The translations under genes were made by a program, and so were the position numbers. Of a stretch of 64,000 bases of DNA, positions 17,357 to 26,041 are shown piece after piece. The notes below the pieces were generated by a model, which did not search any database, had not been told where the DNA came from, and saw only the letters and a list, made by a program, of their open reading frames with translations. This DNA comes from Actinomycetota bacterium (GTDB lineage: Bacteria; Actinomycetota; Coriobacteriia; Anaerosomatales; Anaerosomataceae): the NCBI GenBank assembly GCA_009773565.1, contig WSXY01000002.1:186001-250000 (forward strand). Reading direction: 5' to 3'. Each line of letters starts with the position of its first letter. Position 1 is the first letter of the stretch.

Positions 17357-18442
17357 CTAGCGCCAGTCCGACAGGACCTGCTCGTACATCGACGCGGCGT
17401 CGCGGATGCGGTCGACAGGACAGCTCTCGTCGACCGTGTGCGCCGACTCGGCGTCTCCCGGCCCGAGAAAGACCGTCTCTCCACAGCCGAGCGCCTCGGC
17501 GAGGATCGATGCATCGGTGAAGTAGGTGAGTGGCGGGCGGGTCTGGCCGCCTGCGATCGCGGTCACGAGCGACGCGAAGGGCGCATCGGGCGGGGAGTAC
17601 ACGGGCGCACGGTCGAGGATGACCTCCACGCGCACGTGCGGCCCCGCGATCGCGCGCACGTACGCGAGCGACGCCTCGGATGTCGCGCCGGGAACGAGCC
17701 TGATGTCAATCGTCGCCTCGGCGCTGTCAGGGACAAGATTCGTCTGACCATCACAGGTGAAGGTGCCGACGTTGACGGTGGTGGCACCCATGACCGGGTG
17801 CGTTCCGGGGATGCCGCTGTCGGCGAGTGAGACCGCAAGGCGCGCTAGCGAGGTGATCGCGCTCCTGCCGAGGTCGGGTCGCGAGCCGTGTGCGGCGACG
17901 CCCGTTGCCGTGGCGTGCAGCCACAGGGCGCCCTTGTGGCCCGTGGCCACGCGATTACCGGTCGGCTCGGCCACCAGCAGCGGACCGCCACGGGGCAGCG
18001 AGCGGTGATCCACGAGGTGCTGCACGCCCTCACACCCGGTCTCCTCGGCTGCTGAGAGCACGAGCAGCACCCCGCGCGGGAGCGTGCCCTGCCGAAGATG
18101 GCGCTCGAGGGCGACGACGAGCGCCGCCACACCGGACTTCATGTCGCTCGCTCCGCGGCCGAAGAGCGTGCCGTCGGCCACCTGCGGATCGAGTGGATCG
18201 CGCGACCAGGTGCCCGCGTCGGCGGGCACCGTGTCGAGGTGACCGCTCAGCACAAGCGGACCGTCGCCGGTATCGCCGGCGTGCGCGACAAGCGAGGTCC
18301 GCCCTGGCGCGAACAGATCGTACTCCACGCGCGCGCCGGCAGCCGCGAGCAGGTCACCCAGCAAACGCGCGGCGACCTCCTCACCCGCGCCCGCGGTATC
18401 GAGCGCGATGAGGGCCCTCGTCAGGTCGACGGCATCGGTCAC
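17357..18442 (-). CDS. M20-family metallopeptidase / deacylase
   Basis: The 361-residue protein belongs to the ArgE/DapE/CPG2 group of zinc hydrolases. Metal-binding landmarks are GHLDTVP, GRGASDMKSG, SAAEETGCEG, VAEPTGN and SAHTVDE near the end, with the dimerisation domain between. Such enzymes cleave N-acyl-amino acids or short peptides. The GTG start at 18442 overlaps the lacI stop (GTGA). The same frame stays open upstream inside lacI but carries no family sequence there. It is transcribed with lacI, away from the importer operon. The substrate is unknown. Confidence 0.85.
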   Translation of the reverse strand: MTDAVDLTRALIALDTAGAGEEVAARLLGDLLAAAGARVEYDLFAPGRTSLVAHAGDTGDGPLVLSGHLDTVPADAGTWSRDPLDPQVADGTLFGRGASDMKSGVAALVVALERHLRQGTLPRGVLLVLSAAEETGCEGVQHLVDHRSLPRGGPLLVAEPTGNRVATGHKGALWLHATATGVAAHGSRPDLGRSAITSLARLAVSLADSGIPGTHPVMGATTVNVGTFTCDGQTNLVPDSAEATIDIRLVPGATSEASLAYVRAIAGPHVRVEVILDRAPVYSPPDAPFASLVTAIAGGQTRPPLTYFTDASILAEALGCGETVFLGPGDAESAHTVDESCPVDRIRDAASMYEQVLSDWR

Positions 18443-19443
18443 GAGTGGCCGCCGGTCGATTCGCGCACCACAAGCGATGGCGCGATAGCGATGCGCTGTA
18501 CGGGAGTGTCCCCGTCGACCATGCGCGCATCGAGCAGCCTGATGCACTCGGCCGCAAGCTGCTCGTGTGGCTGGCGTACGGTGGTGAGCGGAGGATCGGC
18601 GAGCGCGGCGAACCGGATGTCGTCGAAGCCCGTCACGAGGATGTCCTCGGGAACCCGAACTTGCTGTCGCCGGAACTCGCCGAGGACGCCGACGGCGATC
18701 TCGTCGTTGCCGCACACGACCGCGTGGGGGAGCGGTTTGCGGGCGAGTATCTGGAGCGCGGCGGTGCGTCCCCACTCGGCGCGGAAGTCCCCGAGCAGCT
18801 GCTGGGAGCCGATGGGCAATCCGAGCCGCCGCATCGTCCGCTCGAAGCCCGCGTGCCGCTGCCTGGCCGAGGAACTCTCCAAAAGCGCGCTCACGAACAC
18901 GACGTTCGTGGCGCCGAGCGACGCGACGTGTTCCACTGCCAGCCCGATGCCCAGGTCGTCGTCCACGCCGACCCAGTCGGCCGGATATTCTTCCACGTAT
19001 CGGTCGACCTGGACCACGGGGGTGCGCTGCGCCGCCTCCTCGAGCGATGCGCGGCTTGCAGTCGCCGAGACCGGCACGATGATGAGCCCGTCGACCTGAC
19101 GTCCGAGCAAGGCGAGCACACGATGACGTTCGATCGCGATATCTTGCTGCGCGTCGCACAGGAAAAGGTCGCGCCCTTTGCCCTGGAGGTGCCGCTCCAC
19201 AGCCTCGACGATCGCCGGGAAGAACGGGTTTCCGATCTCGGGGACGATCATGCCGACGGTGTTGGTCGTGCCGCGTCTGAGTGCGCGAGCGACCGCGTTG
19301 TGGCGGTAGCCGAGGGAGCGAGCTGCCTCGTTCACGCGGGCGGCGAGCTCCGCGGACACCTTCCGGCTTGCGGTCAGCACGCGTGAGGCGGTGGCGACCG
19401 AGACTCCTGCGCGATCTGCGACGTCTCGTATCGTTGCTGTCAT
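18439..19443 (-). CDS. LacI-family transcriptional regulator
   Basis: This 334-residue protein has an N-terminal LacI helix-turn-helix (IRDVADRAGVSVATASRVL), a hinge helix with the usual ALRRGTTNTVGMIVP, and a periplasmic-binding-protein-like ligand domain (VGMIVPEIGNPFFPAIVEA). It faces the importer operon across 194 bases holding a perfect palindromic operator. It is therefore the likely local repressor, released by a sugar or nucleoside. The gene overlaps the deacylase gene on the same strand. Confidence 0.93.
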   Translation of the reverse strand: MTATIRDVADRAGVSVATASRVLTASRKVSAELAARVNEAARSLGYRHNAVARALRRGTTNTVGMIVPEIGNPFFPAIVEAVERHLQGKGRDLFLCDAQQDIAIERHRVLALLGRQVDGLIIVPVSATASRASLEEAAQRTPVVQVDRYVEEYPADWVGVDDDLGIGLAVEHVASLGATNVVFVSALLESSSARQRHAGFERTMRRLGLPIGSQQLLGDFRAEWGRTAALQILARKPLPHAVVCGNDEIAVGVLGEFRRQQVRVPEDILVTGFDDIRFAALADPPLTTVRQPHEQLAAECIRLLDARMVDGDTPVQRIAIAPSLVVRESTGGHS

Positions 19444-19480
19444 CGTGGCCCTTCTTCGCTTGATTCCACGGCGTTGTACC

Positions 19481-19486
19481 AGTCTA
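19481..19486 (-). promoter_or_regulatory. possible -10 of the lacI gene
   Basis: Read on the minus strand, TAGACT lies 38-43 bases ahead of the lacI ATG, giving a leader of about 30 bases with a GAAGAAGGG ribosome site. No good -35 is visible. Confidence 0.3.
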
Positions 19487-19557
19487 CGACGCGGGAGTGA
19501 CTTTCACGAGAACGATTACATGGATTAGGACGACATCGACCTTTCGCGGGCTGCTTC

Positions 19558-19585
19558 TTGACGAAATGTTCTTCGTAACTAAGAT
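19558..19585 (+). promoter_or_regulatory. predicted promoter of the importer operon
   Basis: TTGACG at 19558-19563 and TAAGAT at 19580-19585 are separated by 16 bases. Transcription would start near 19592, immediately before the LacI-type palindrome, so a bound repressor would block early elongation or open-complex formation. Confidence 0.5.
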
Positions 19586-19595
19586 TACACACAAG

Positions 19596-19611
19596 GGGTA
19601 AACGTTTACCC
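19596..19611. promoter_or_regulatory. LacI-type operator, perfect 16-bp palindrome
   Basis: GGGTAAACGTTTACCC is fully self-complementary around a central CG, the form bound by many LacI-family repressors (TAAACGTTTA core). It sits 27 bases ahead of the binding-protein start and just downstream of the predicted promoter. The divergent lacI gene makes it the obvious ligand. Confidence 0.85.
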
Positions 19612-19637
19612 AAACAGCTTGTTGGAGGGAGTCTGCT

Positions 19638-20621
19638 ATGGCTATACGCAAGGGACTAAGGCTCGTAGCGCTGGTCACGCTCGTCGCCGTTCTTGCACTG
19701 ACGGCAGCTGGCTGCGCGAAGAAGACCGACACGAGCGACAGCGGCGGCACACCGCCGGCGAAGAAGCTTAAGGTCGGCCTGGTTCAGATCAACCAGCAGG
19801 CGATCTTCTTCAACCAGATGAACGAAGGCGCGCAGGCGGCTGCCGATGAGGCTGGCGTCGATCTGACCATCTTCAACGCGAACGATGACGCCGCAAAGCA
19901 GAACGAGGGCGTTGCGAACTTCGTGACGCAGGGCTTTGACGCGATCATCGTCGTGGCGATCGACGTCGAGGGCATCCTCCCGGCAATCCGCGAAGCGCAA
20001 ACGGCAGGCGTCAAGATCGTCGCCGTTGACGCGGTCGTCGAGGATCCGTCCGTGAGCTGCCAGGTCGGCGTCGACAACGCTGCCGCCGGTGCAAAGATCG
20101 GTACGTTCGTCGCCGATTACATCAAGACCAATAACGTCAAGCCGGCCAACGTCGGCATCATCGGCGCACTGAACTCGTTCATCCAGAACCTCCGCAAGGA
20201 CAGCTTCGTCAAGGTCGTCGAGGCTGCAGGCGCCAAGATCACGCAGACCGTTGACGGTCAGAACCGCCAGGAAGCAGCGATGGCAGCTGCCGAGAACCTG
20301 TTCACGGCCCAGAAGGACACCAACATCATCTACGCCACCGGTGAGCCCGCCATGGTCGGTGCGGTAGCCGCTGTCCGTTCGCAGAACAAGATGGCGACGG
20401 CAAAGCTCTTCGGCTGGGACCTCACCGCCGAAGTCATCAAGGGCATCGATGACGGCTTCGTCCTCGGCGTCGTGCAGCAGGATCCCAAGACCGAAGGTTT
20501 CGAAGCGGTCAAGGCATGCAAGACGCTCGCCGAAGGTGGTACCGTCCCGAAGTTCATCGACGTGCCTATCGTTATCGTCACCAAGGACAACGTCGAGCCG
20601 TACCGCGCGATCTTCAAGTAG
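19638..20621 (+). CDS. sugar/nucleoside ABC importer substrate-binding lipoprotein
   Basis: The 327-residue precursor has an N-terminal signal with lipobox LTAAGC, so it is anchored as a lipoprotein. The mature part is a type I periplasmic-binding fold of the ribose-binding RbsB kind (KVGLVQINQQAIFFNQM; repeated EGVANFVTQGFDAIIV layout). It follows a strong site, TGGAGGGAG. Neighbouring nucleoside hydrolase and ribokinase genes suggest a nucleoside or ribose ligand, but the pocket cannot be read with certainty. Confidence 0.88.
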   Translation: MAIRKGLRLVALVTLVAVLALTAAGCAKKTDTSDSGGTPPAKKLKVGLVQINQQAIFFNQMNEGAQAAADEAGVDLTIFNANDDAAKQNEGVANFVTQGFDAIIVVAIDVEGILPAIREAQTAGVKIVAVDAVVEDPSVSCQVGVDNAAAGAKIGTFVADYIKTNNVKPANVGIIGALNSFIQNLRKDSFVKVVEAAGAKITQTVDGQNRQEAAMAAAENLFTAQKDTNIIYATGEPAMVGAVAAVRSQNKMATAKLFGWDLTAEVIKGIDDGFVLGVVQQDPKTEGFEAVKACKTLAEGGTVPKFIDVPIVIVTKDNVEPYRAIFK

Positions 20622-20660
20622 GCACTTTAGGTGGGATCCGCTGGCGTCGTGGAGGGTGAT

Positions 20661-21416
20661 ATGACCGCAGACGAAAGGCAGCCGGACCGCGTCGTCCTCA
20701 AGGACATACGCAAACGGTTCGGTATGGTTGAAGCGCTGCGGGGTGTCACCCTCCGTGTCGCCCCCGGTGAGGTCGTCGGGCTCGTCGGCGACAATGCAGC
20801 CGGGAAATCGACACTCATGAAGATCCTGTCGGGCGCGTATATCCCCGACGCCGGAGAGATCTGGATCGACGGTACGTGCACAGACTACTCGACCCCGCGC
20901 CAGGCGCAAATCATGGGAATCGAGATGGTCTATCAGGATCTCGCCCTCTGCGACGATATTGACGTGGCGGGCAACATATTCCTCGGACGAGAACCGCGGC
21001 TCGCTGGGGGCATCGCGCTCGACAAGAAGCGCATGCACGCTGACAGCCGACGCCTGCTTGACTCACTCAAGATCCGCATCCCATACACAGATCTGCCGGT
21101 GAGGAATCTCTCCGGCGGTCAACGTCAGGCGGTTGCGATCGCGCGCGCAGTCAACTTCGAGCCGCGGCTTCTTATCCTCGACGAACCGACAGCCGCACTT
21201 GCGGTGTCGGAAGTAGAGACCGTTCTGTCGCTCATCCGGACTGTTGCGGCCCGGGGAGTCGGCGTCATCTTGATCACTCACCGGTTGCAGGATCTCTTCG
21301 AGGTCTGCGACCGGTTCTGCGTCATGTACGAAGGAACGCTGCGCGCCGATCTGAGCGCGAAGGAAGCAACGCTTGAAACGCTCGTCAACGAGATTGTCGG
21401 AGGGGGACACCGATGA
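20661..21416 (+). CDS. sugar ABC importer ATPase, single-domain
   Basis: The protein has 251 residues and one nucleotide-binding domain. Walker A reads GDNAAGKST (Ala in place of the usual Gly before Ala-Gly), the signature is LSGGQRQAVAIARAV and Walker B is LLILDEP. Ribose-type RbsA proteins carry two such domains, so this one resembles the shorter FrcA kind and must dimerise. ATG 20661 follows GGAGGG. An in-frame GTG 30 bases upstream has no such site. Its end overlaps the permease start by four bases. Confidence 0.9.
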   Translation: MTADERQPDRVVLKDIRKRFGMVEALRGVTLRVAPGEVVGLVGDNAAGKSTLMKILSGAYIPDAGEIWIDGTCTDYSTPRQAQIMGIEMVYQDLALCDDIDVAGNIFLGREPRLAGGIALDKKRMHADSRRLLDSLKIRIPYTDLPVRNLSGGQRQAVAIARAVNFEPRLLILDEPTAALAVSEVETVLSLIRTVAARGVGVILITHRLQDLFEVCDRFCVMYEGTLRADLSAKEATLETLVNEIVGGGHR

Positions 21417-22435
21417 GGGATATCCTGTCTCCCGCGGACGCTCCGGTCGCCGATGCGGCCGGGTCGCGCTCTTCATACATACGCGCGTGGGTGCTGAGCA
21501 ACGTACTCACGATCGCTGTCGGAGTCGTGCTTTTCATTCTGCTCGTCTTCTTCAGCGCGACTGCCGATCGGTTCATGACACTGCCGAACGTGCTTAATAT
21601 GCTGCGGCAGATCGCGCCGACGCTTGTGGTCGCCGTGACGATGACCTTTGTCATCACGACGGCGGGCATCGACCTCTCGGTCGGCTCGAACGTGGCGCTG
21701 TCCGGATCACTCCTCGCGATCATGATCCATGCCGGGTGGGATCCGACGCTTGCGCTCGTGCTCGCATTGCTCCTGGGACTCGTTGTCGGCGCCGTGAACG
21801 GCTGGTTCTCGTCGTACCAGGGGTTGCCGCCGTTCATCGTCACCCTGGCAACGCTCTCGGTCGTGCGTGGCACGGCGCTGCTCATCACCCAGGGCTACTC
21901 CACGCCTATCTCAAGTGACGCGTGGGTGACCGTCCTCGGGCAGGGACGCGTGGGCGGTGTTCCGGTACCGGCGATCATCGCCGTCATCGTCGTCATCATC
22001 GGCGCCTTCGTGTTCACACAGACGCCGTTCGGCCGCTATGTCGTCGGCCTCGGCTCCAACGGTGAGTCGCTGCGGCGCACCGGCGTCAACACGCGGCTCG
22101 TCGGCATGGTTGTCTTCGTGATGTCCGGGCTCGCGGCGTCAACGGCCGGCGTCATGATCGCTGCACGGCTCGCGTCGGGTTCATCGAATGCCGGTGTCGG
22201 GTTCGAGCTGGAGGTCATCACCGCCGTTGTGCTCGGTGGAACGAGCCTCCTCGGTGGACGGGGAAGCGTTGTCGGCACCGCGCTTGGCGCTCTCGTGCTG
22301 GGCGTCATCGCCAACGGCCTTGTGCTGCTGCATGTCTCGCCGTTCTACGTACAGATCGTCCAGGGAATGATCCTGTTGGTCGCGATCTTCCTGAACACGC
22401 GCATCTTCTCGAGGTTCGGCACCGTGAGGCGATGA
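21413..22435 (+). CDS. sugar ABC importer permease, RbsC type
   Basis: This 340-residue membrane protein has eight to ten helices and the ribose-permease signature region (VTMTFVITTAGIDLSVGS, and AARLASGSSNAGVGFELEVI near residue 255). Two copies should form the channel with the single-domain ATPase. It overlaps the ATPase gene by ATGA and the next gene by four bases. Confidence 0.92.
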   Translation: MRDILSPADAPVADAAGSRSSYIRAWVLSNVLTIAVGVVLFILLVFFSATADRFMTLPNVLNMLRQIAPTLVVAVTMTFVITTAGIDLSVGSNVALSGSLLAIMIHAGWDPTLALVLALLLGLVVGAVNGWFSSYQGLPPFIVTLATLSVVRGTALLITQGYSTPISSDAWVTVLGQGRVGGVPVPAIIAVIVVIIGAFVFTQTPFGRYVVGLGSNGESLRRTGVNTRLVGMVVFVMSGLAASTAGVMIAARLASGSSNAGVGFELEVITAVVLGGTSLLGGRGSVVGTALGALVLGVIANGLVLLHVSPFYVQIVQGMILLVAIFLNTRIFSRFGTVRR

Positions 22436-23475
22436 TGGTCACTGTTCGCACCGTCACGGGCGACATCGACTCGTCAGCGTTGGGCGTGACGCTCTTTCAC
22501 GAGCATCTGCTCAACGACGGCAGTGCGGCGTGGCGGCGGCCGGAGCCCGACGACGATGAGGGGTGGGCGATCGCCCGCACGCCGGTCCGCATGGAGTATC
22601 TCGGCCGTCTGCGTAACGACCCGTACGTGTCCCTGGACAACACCCGCCTCGACGACGTGAACCTGGCAGCCGAGGAGGCGGCCCGGTTTCGCGTTGCGGG
22701 CGGAGACACCATCATCGACGTCACGCCTCCCGGTATCGGCCGCGACCCGCAAGGTCTTCGGCAGATTGCCGCACGAACGGGCCTCAACATCGTGATGGGG
22801 TGCGGCTACTACCTCGAACGTGCGCATCCCGACGGCCTCTCGGCCATGCCGATCGACGATATCGCGGACCAGATCGCCTCGGACATCCTCCAGGGAACGG
22901 ACGGCGTGCGCGCGGGCGTCATCGGCGAGATCGGTGTCGGCGTTCATTTCACATCCGCCGAAGAGCGCGCTTTGCGGGCAGCTTCACGCGCTCAGAGGCT
23001 GTGCGGCGTACCGCTGTCGGTCCACCTCCCGGGCTGGCAGCGGTATGGCCACCGTGTGCTCGACATCATCGAGGAAGAGGGTGGCAACCTCAGCGCGACG
23101 GTGCTCTCGCACATGAACCCGAGCTTCACCGATGGGGATTACCAGCGTTCGCTCGCATCCCGGGGAGCGTGGATCGAGTACGACATGCTCGGCATGGAGT
23201 TCTTCTATCCGGGTGAGGGCCAGAGCCCGAGCGACGACGAGAACGCCCGCGCGATCGCAGCACTGGTCACCGAAGGGTTCGGGACCCGGCTCCTGCTTTC
23301 GCACGACCTGTTCATCAAGACGCTCCTGCACCGCTACGGCGGGTTCGGCTACGACCACGTGCTCACCGGTTTCGCTGACAGGCTGGAGCTCCATGGCATC
23401 ACCCGCAAGACTCTCCTCGGCATATTGAAAGGCAACCCCCGGACTGTGTTCGAGTCCGCTGCGAAAGGAGCATGA
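22432..23475 (+). CDS. phosphotriesterase-family metal hydrolase
   Basis: This 347-residue amidohydrolase-fold enzyme has the phosphotriesterase-like metal ligands: HEH near residue 22, Glu in GEIGVG where classical members have a carbamylated lysine, then His in SVHLPG, LSHMN and the Asp in SHDLF. Members of this group with a Glu bridge often act as lactonases or sugar-phosphate lactone hydrolases rather than on phosphotriesters. It sits in the importer operon between permease and catabolic genes. The substrate is not known. ATG 22432 and 22435 are equivalent. Confidence 0.8.
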   Translation: MMVTVRTVTGDIDSSALGVTLFHEHLLNDGSAAWRRPEPDDDEGWAIARTPVRMEYLGRLRNDPYVSLDNTRLDDVNLAAEEAARFRVAGGDTIIDVTPPGIGRDPQGLRQIAARTGLNIVMGCGYYLERAHPDGLSAMPIDDIADQIASDILQGTDGVRAGVIGEIGVGVHFTSAEERALRAASRAQRLCGVPLSVHLPGWQRYGHRVLDIIEEEGGNLSATVLSHMNPSFTDGDYQRSLASRGAWIEYDMLGMEFFYPGEGQSPSDDENARAIAALVTEGFGTRLLLSHDLFIKTLLHRYGGFGYDHVLTGFADRLELHGITRKTLLGILKGNPRTVFESAAKGA

Positions 23476-23476
23476 G

Positions 23477-24226
23477 ATGACGAGAGTACTCATCGCTGGC
23501 GAGTCGTGGGTGAGCGAAGCCACGCACTACAAGGGTTTCGACTCGTTCACGTCCGTTACGTTCCATACCGGCGTCGATCCGCTGCGCGACGCGCTGACGG
23601 CATCGGGAATCGACGTGACGTACATGCCGGCCCACGAGGTGCCGTCGGGCTTCCCGATGACGCTCGAGGCGTTCGGCGCGTTCGACGTCGTCATACTCTC
23701 CGACATCGGCGCGAACAGCATCTTGCTGCACCCGGACACATGGCTCGAAGGGAAGCGCACGCCCAACCGCCTCAAGGTGCTCGCCGAGTGGGTCAACGCG
23801 GGTGGCGGGCTTATGATGGCCGGCGGCTACATGAGTTTCCAGGGCTTCGAGGGCAAGGCGATGTACCGCGGGACGCCCGTCGATGCGATACTGCCGTCGG
23901 TCATCGACCCGTGGGACGACCGAGTCGAGGCGCCGGAGGGCGCTGAGGCCGCGGTTACGGATGCCTCACATCCGATCCTCGAGGGTGTGGCCGGCGACTG
24001 GCCCGGGCTTCTCGGCTACAACCGCTTTGGCGTGAAGGACGACGCGCTCGTGCTCGCGACTGTTGGCGAGGACGCGCTGCTCGCGGTCCGCGAGGTCGGC
24101 AAGGGTCGGACGCTCGCGTGGGCGTCGGATATCGGTCCGCATTGGTGCCCCGACGAGTTCGTTGCGTGGCCCGGCTACCGGCGCCTGTTCTCACAGGCCG
24201 TCGAGTGGCTCGCAGGCGGGAGGTGA
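23477..24226 (+). CDS. COG5426-like glutamine amidotransferase-fold protein
   Basis: This 249-residue protein begins with VLIAGESWV and has a flavodoxin/class I amidotransferase-like core (LAEWVNAGGGLMMAGGYMSF). It resembles the uncharacterised COG5426 group that often accompanies sugar ABC importers. A cysteine nucleophile in the classical position is not evident, because GGGLMMAGGY replaces the usual GxCxG. Catalysis is therefore doubtful and the role unknown. The ATG comes one base after the upstream stop. Confidence 0.65.
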   Translation: MTRVLIAGESWVSEATHYKGFDSFTSVTFHTGVDPLRDALTASGIDVTYMPAHEVPSGFPMTLEAFGAFDVVILSDIGANSILLHPDTWLEGKRTPNRLKVLAEWVNAGGGLMMAGGYMSFQGFEGKAMYRGTPVDAILPSVIDPWDDRVEAPEGAEAAVTDASHPILEGVAGDWPGLLGYNRFGVKDDALVLATVGEDALLAVREVGKGRTLAWASDIGPHWCPDEFVAWPGYRRLFSQAVEWLAGGR

Positions 24227-24231
24227 GCGTC

Positions 24232-25164
24232 GTGCCCACACCCGTTATCCTCGACTGCGACCCTGGTCACGACGACGCGCTTGCGATCTTGCTCGCGGCC
24301 GCGAATCCCGCGATCGACCTGCTTGCTATCACCACCGTCGGGGGCAACCAGACGGTCGAGAAGTGCACCATAAACGCGCGCCGGATCTGCTCGGTCGCCG
24401 GCATCACCGGCGTGCCGATCGCGACCGGCGCGGCCGAGCCGCTTCTCGGCAGCCTCCATATCGGCGAATACGTGCACGGTGTCTCGGGGCTCGACGGCCC
24501 CGCGTGGGGAGAGCCCACGGTTCAGGCGTCTGCGGAGCCGGCGGTCGATCTCATCGTGCGGCTTCTGAGGGATCATCCCGAGCCGATCACGCTCGTGCCG
24601 GTCGGTCCGCTCACGAACATCGCGCTCGTACTCAAGACGCACCCCGAACTCATCCCGAAGATCCGCGAGATCGTGCTCATGGGCGGCTCGATCGACCGGG
24701 GCAACGACACGCCGTACGCCGAGTTCAACATCAAAGTCGATCCCGAGGCCGCCGATATCGTGTTCCGCTCGGCGGTGAAGGTCACCATGTGTGGTCTGAA
24801 CGTGACTCACCAGGCGCTTGCGACGCCCGAGGTGCTCGACCGTTTCCGTGCCCTCGACACGAAGCTCGGCGACCTGTGCGTGGAGTTGCTGACGTTCTTC
24901 TCGGCGAGCTACCTGCGGACGTGGGGATTCACGTCGCCGCCGCTGCACGACCCCGTTGCAGTCGCGCGCGTGATCGACCCGAGCCTCGTCGAGTGCATCG
25001 ACGCTCCGGTCGTGATCGAGACGATGGGGCGCTACACGGCCGGCGCCACGTGCGTCGACCTGCATCACCTCTCGGGCGAGCCGGACAACACGCTCGTCGC
25101 GGTCAAGCTGGATACCGAGCGGTTCTGGGATCTCATGATCGAGGCGGTCGCCAGCTATGCCTGA
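24232..25164 (+). CDS. inosine-uridine type nucleoside hydrolase
   Basis: The enzyme cleaves the N-glycosidic bond of ribonucleosides to ribose and base. The calcium-binding signature DCDPGHDDALAIL is at residues 7-19, and VPVGPLTNIAL, VLMGGSI and the late LHDPVAVA with its catalytic region are present. It has about 310 residues. GTG 24232 has GGGAGG eight bases upstream, and GTG 24223, overlapping the previous stop, is the alternative. With the ribokinase that follows, it points to ribonucleosides as the imported substrate. Confidence 0.9.
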   Translation: MPTPVILDCDPGHDDALAILLAAANPAIDLLAITTVGGNQTVEKCTINARRICSVAGITGVPIATGAAEPLLGSLHIGEYVHGVSGLDGPAWGEPTVQASAEPAVDLIVRLLRDHPEPITLVPVGPLTNIALVLKTHPELIPKIREIVLMGGSIDRGNDTPYAEFNIKVDPEAADIVFRSAVKVTMCGLNVTHQALATPEVLDRFRALDTKLGDLCVELLTFFSASYLRTWGFTSPPLHDPVAVARVIDPSLVECIDAPVVIETMGRYTAGATCVDLHHLSGEPDNTLVAVKLDTERFWDLMIEAVASYA

Positions 25165-26041
25165 CGTCGTCGTCATCGGCAGCATCAATGTCGATCGCGC
25201 GGTCGGCGTGCCTGTTGCGCCGCTGAGGGGTTCGACGCTGCTCGGTGCCGACGTGCTCCGCGGTCCTGGCGGCAAGGGCGCCAACCAGGCGGTCGCTCTC
25301 GCGCGGCTCGGCCGCTCGGTCGCCATGATCGGCGCGGTTGGCGACGACGAGGACGGGGAGTGGATGCTCGGCAAGCTCGCACACGAGGGCATCGACATCA
25401 CTGGCATCGTTCGCGTGCCGCAGCCGACCGGGCAGGCGTTCATCTTCGTGGAGCCGAACGGAGAGAGCACTATCATCGTCGCTCCCGGAGCGAACAGCGC
25501 GCTCACGCCCGCGCACCTCGAGGGCGTACGCGAGCGTATCGCGGGCGCGCGGTGCGTGCTCGTGCAACAGGAGATCCCCGTCGACGTCGTCGCGCGTGCC
25601 GCGGAACTCGCCCGGGGGTTGTTCGTGCTCAATCCGGCGCCGGCGCGCGAGGTCTCGCCCGAGGTGCTCGCGAATGCGGACGTGCTCGTACCGAACCGGT
25701 TCGAACTCGCCGGTCTTCTCGGAGAGCCCGTGCCCGAGGACGCCGCTGGTGTGGAGCGCATGGCGCGCGCGATCGTAGGACCCTCGGCGGTTGTGGTGAC
25801 GCTGGGTGTCGACGGAGCGCTTGTGGTCGAGGGCGGTACCACGCACCACGTGGCCGCTACCGCAGTCGTGCCGGTGGACGCCACCGCGGCTGGCGACACC
25901 TTCTGCGGCGCGTTGGTCGACGCACTGCTCGACGGGATGAGCACCGTGGACGCCGCCGCGTGGGCGAGCAAGGTGGCGGCGATCGCCGTCGGGCGCCGGG
26001 GCGCACAGGAGTCGATACCTTATCGCGCCGAGGTGGGTTAG
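25157..26041 (+). CDS. rbsK: ribokinase (PfkB family)
   Basis: This 294-residue sugar kinase has the two PfkB signatures, GPGGKGANQAVALARLG near the N-terminus and DATAAGDTFCGAL near residue 237 with the catalytic Asp. It phosphorylates ribose released by the nucleoside hydrolase to ribose-5-phosphate. It overlaps the hydrolase gene by eight bases and is the last gene of the cassette. Confidence 0.9.
   Translation: MPDVVVIGSINVDRAVGVPVAPLRGSTLLGADVLRGPGGKGANQAVALARLGRSVAMIGAVGDDEDGEWMLGKLAHEGIDITGIVRVPQPTGQAFIFVEPNGESTIIVAPGANSALTPAHLEGVRERIAGARCVLVQQEIPVDVVARAAELARGLFVLNPAPAREVSPEVLANADVLVPNRFELAGLLGEPVPEDAAGVERMARAIVGPSAVVVTLGVDGALVVEGGTTHHVAATAVVPVDATAAGDTFCGALVDALLDGMSTVDAAAWASKVAAIAVGRRGAQESIPYRAEVG

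Noticed and set aside
17357-19159. A single 600-residue minus-strand protein covering the deacylase and much of lacI
   Set aside because: Only the part from 18442 downwards has family sequence. The extension is out-of-frame lacI DNA, and GTG 18442 overlaps the lacI stop in the usual way.
24175-25971. Long minus-strand open frame over the nucleoside hydrolase and ribokinase
   Set aside because: The translation is rich in Ser, Ala and Arg without motifs, while the plus strand encodes two clear enzymes.
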